Below are positions 62,762 to 64,000 of a stretch of DNA of 64,000 nt, in pieces. A model generated the notes under the pieces. That model saw nothing but the letters and a program-made list of their open reading frames with translations. It did no database searches and was not told where the DNA came from. The stretch comes from Patagioenas fasciata (Eukaryota > Chordata > Aves > Columbiformes > Columbidae): assembly GCF_037038585.1 (NCBI RefSeq), contig NC_092560.1, forward strand, positions 57,676,049 through 57,740,048, in the 5' to 3' direction. The position numbers were made by a program, and so were the translations under genes. The first letter of the stretch is position 1. Every line of letters starts with the position of its first letter.

Positions 62762-63894
62762 CTAGAAATTCACATGTCTCCTGTACTGCTCCTAATAATG
62801 CAGTGGAACATTATAATTTCTTTCACAAATGTCTTCAACCTAGCCTTGAACACATCATCAAGAAAAAACAAATGCTGCTGATGTCTGGAATAAACTGATT
62901 TAACAAAAAAATAACTTTTCACAAAAGATAATCTAAGTGATCACTCCTGCTCCTTCATAAAGGCGAACCTTTATCCACAATTTCTTCTAGCTTCACTTCC
63001 ATTCAACAATTCTTCCCAGCAATAGAAATCCTCTCTCTATTCCTCTATTTACACAACACTAAGAATAGCCATAGAGCATCTCTGGAATTGCATAATACTC
63101 TTCAGGAGTTGGAAAAGTGACTCCCATGAGAAATCATCTCAAGTGAATCTCTGCACTGGCTGCGTAAGTGGACATGAGAGCCTGCAGACGAGGTGGGGAG
63201 AAATGATCTTGTGGTATATGCCATGGGCAGACAGCAGAGCAAGCAGATGTAACTGAAGCATTCTGAATTTTAGTTCCGTGTTTTGTTTCCTACAAACAGG
63301 TCAAATAACAAAAAAACCGAGCCTGATTAAAGTACAGAATCCTAAATGGACTACGGCATGTAAGGTAACATGCACTGACATTTAACTGCTGCGATTTTTT
63401 AAGACTATTTTCATTATTTGTTTTAAGTAGCTCTAAGTAGATGAAATGCATTTTGTATCACATTTTGTATGTAACTATAGACACTATTAAAAATTTCGCA
63501 ACTCATAAGAATCAACTGAAAAAACATGTAGTCCAACCTTTTATTTTCCCAGGTTTACACCCATTACAGACAATAAAAAGAATATCTCAACAACAGCTCT
63601 TCACTTTACCACAGACAGGATCTCCTTGCAAGGAAGCACTGTTACCTTGTAACATCCTTCGGAGGGCATACTGTCTACTCTTGTCCCAACGGTCTGTAGT
63701 CCCATCAAGAGTATTAACAACCAAGTCTCCTACATCATATTCACTTTCATAAAATTTACATGAGAAAAATACAAGTTTGCTGACTTACTAATTTTAGATC
63801 TGGAAGGTATCTTCTGAAAAATTAAAATATAACACCCAGAGTGTTCTGAAAGACTGAGGACCAATTTGTACTCCATTAGAAGATGAAAAAGAAT

Positions 63895-64000
63895 ATCAGC
63901 CTTTCCCCATAGGAAAGAAGCTCCAGTCCCTTAATCATCTTTGTGGTCCTTTGCTGAACTCACTCCACATCTTTCCACGTATTTCTTGTATCGGGGAGTC
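63895..64000 (-). mobile_element. CR1 LINE fragment, running off the window
   Basis: On the minus strand it reads GACCACAAAGATGATTAAGG, GACTGGAGCTTCTTTCC and GGAAAGGCTGA. These match the CR1 region coding the C-terminal part of the ORF2 protein before the 3' UTR. The element ends at about 63895 without the CR1 3' terminus, so it is broken there, and it continues past 64000. Confidence 0.8.

Larger units (their letters stand above)
55162..64000 (-). other. GPBP1 intron upstream of the start-codon exon (continues past window)
   Basis: The acceptor AATTACAG at its left end shows that transcription comes from further right. No CpG-rich promoter or untranslated exon can be recognised up to 64000, so at least 8.8 kb belongs to this intron or its flank. 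It holds two sense-oriented LTRs (61365-61944, 62111-62756), a T-rich run at 61961-61987 and a CR1 fragment at the edge. From 55162 to 61360 I see no recognisable element. Confidence 0.6.

Overview
The window looks like nuclear DNA from a bird. It carries several CR1 LINE fragments, including copies ending in the avian ATTCTATG-type 3' repeat. It also carries LTRs with TGTC...GACA ends that I recognise as types common in neoavian, especially passerine, genomes. The one gene I can identify is split into vertebrate-style short exons with GT-AG introns. I see no bacterial operons, CRISPR arrays, tRNA or rRNA genes.

Region 1 to about 39.6 kb: intergenic and gene-poor. It holds CR1 copies (about 949-1408, 14838-15963 and 25165-25313, plus older relics at 9190-9960 and perhaps 8600-8700), one full-length solo LTR (16899-17490, minus), microsatellites (TAGG/TAGA at 13606-13720, AAAT at 18320-18385) and small tandem duplications. 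A moderately GC-rich, ORF-dense block at about 31.4-32.7 kb remains unexplained. No ORF in this part looks like a conserved protein; the longest ones are short, lack splice context and mostly have competitors on the other strand.

Region 39.6 to 64 kb: the gene GPBP1 (vasculin, GC-rich promoter-binding protein 1) on the minus strand. Ten coding exons were assembled by hand at 55104-55042, 51418-51295, 50805-50582, 49935-49869, 48360-48176, 47379-47239, 46782-46624, 43955-43771, 41337-41235 and 40140-39982. Every junction is GT-AG, phases match throughout, and the sum is 1410 nt, giving 469 codons plus stop. The start codon lies in an exon that also holds 57 nt of 5' UTR, including a three-codon uORF. 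The promoter and first untranslated exon(s) lie beyond the right edge, because no CpG-rich promoter is visible up to 64000.

The intron right of 55161 holds two solo-type LTRs from different families (61365-61944 and 62111-62756), both in the same orientation as GPBP1. The second has a perfect 5-bp target-site duplication. A CR1 fragment runs off the right edge.

I found no new multi-gene system. The items most worth a second look are the sense-oriented LTRs in the GPBP1 intron (one keeps a perfect CRE next to a TATA-like box), the two possible acceptors 6 nt apart at the last GPBP1 exon, the uORF, and a few AT-rich stretches that may be conserved non-coding elements in the gene desert downstream of GPBP1.
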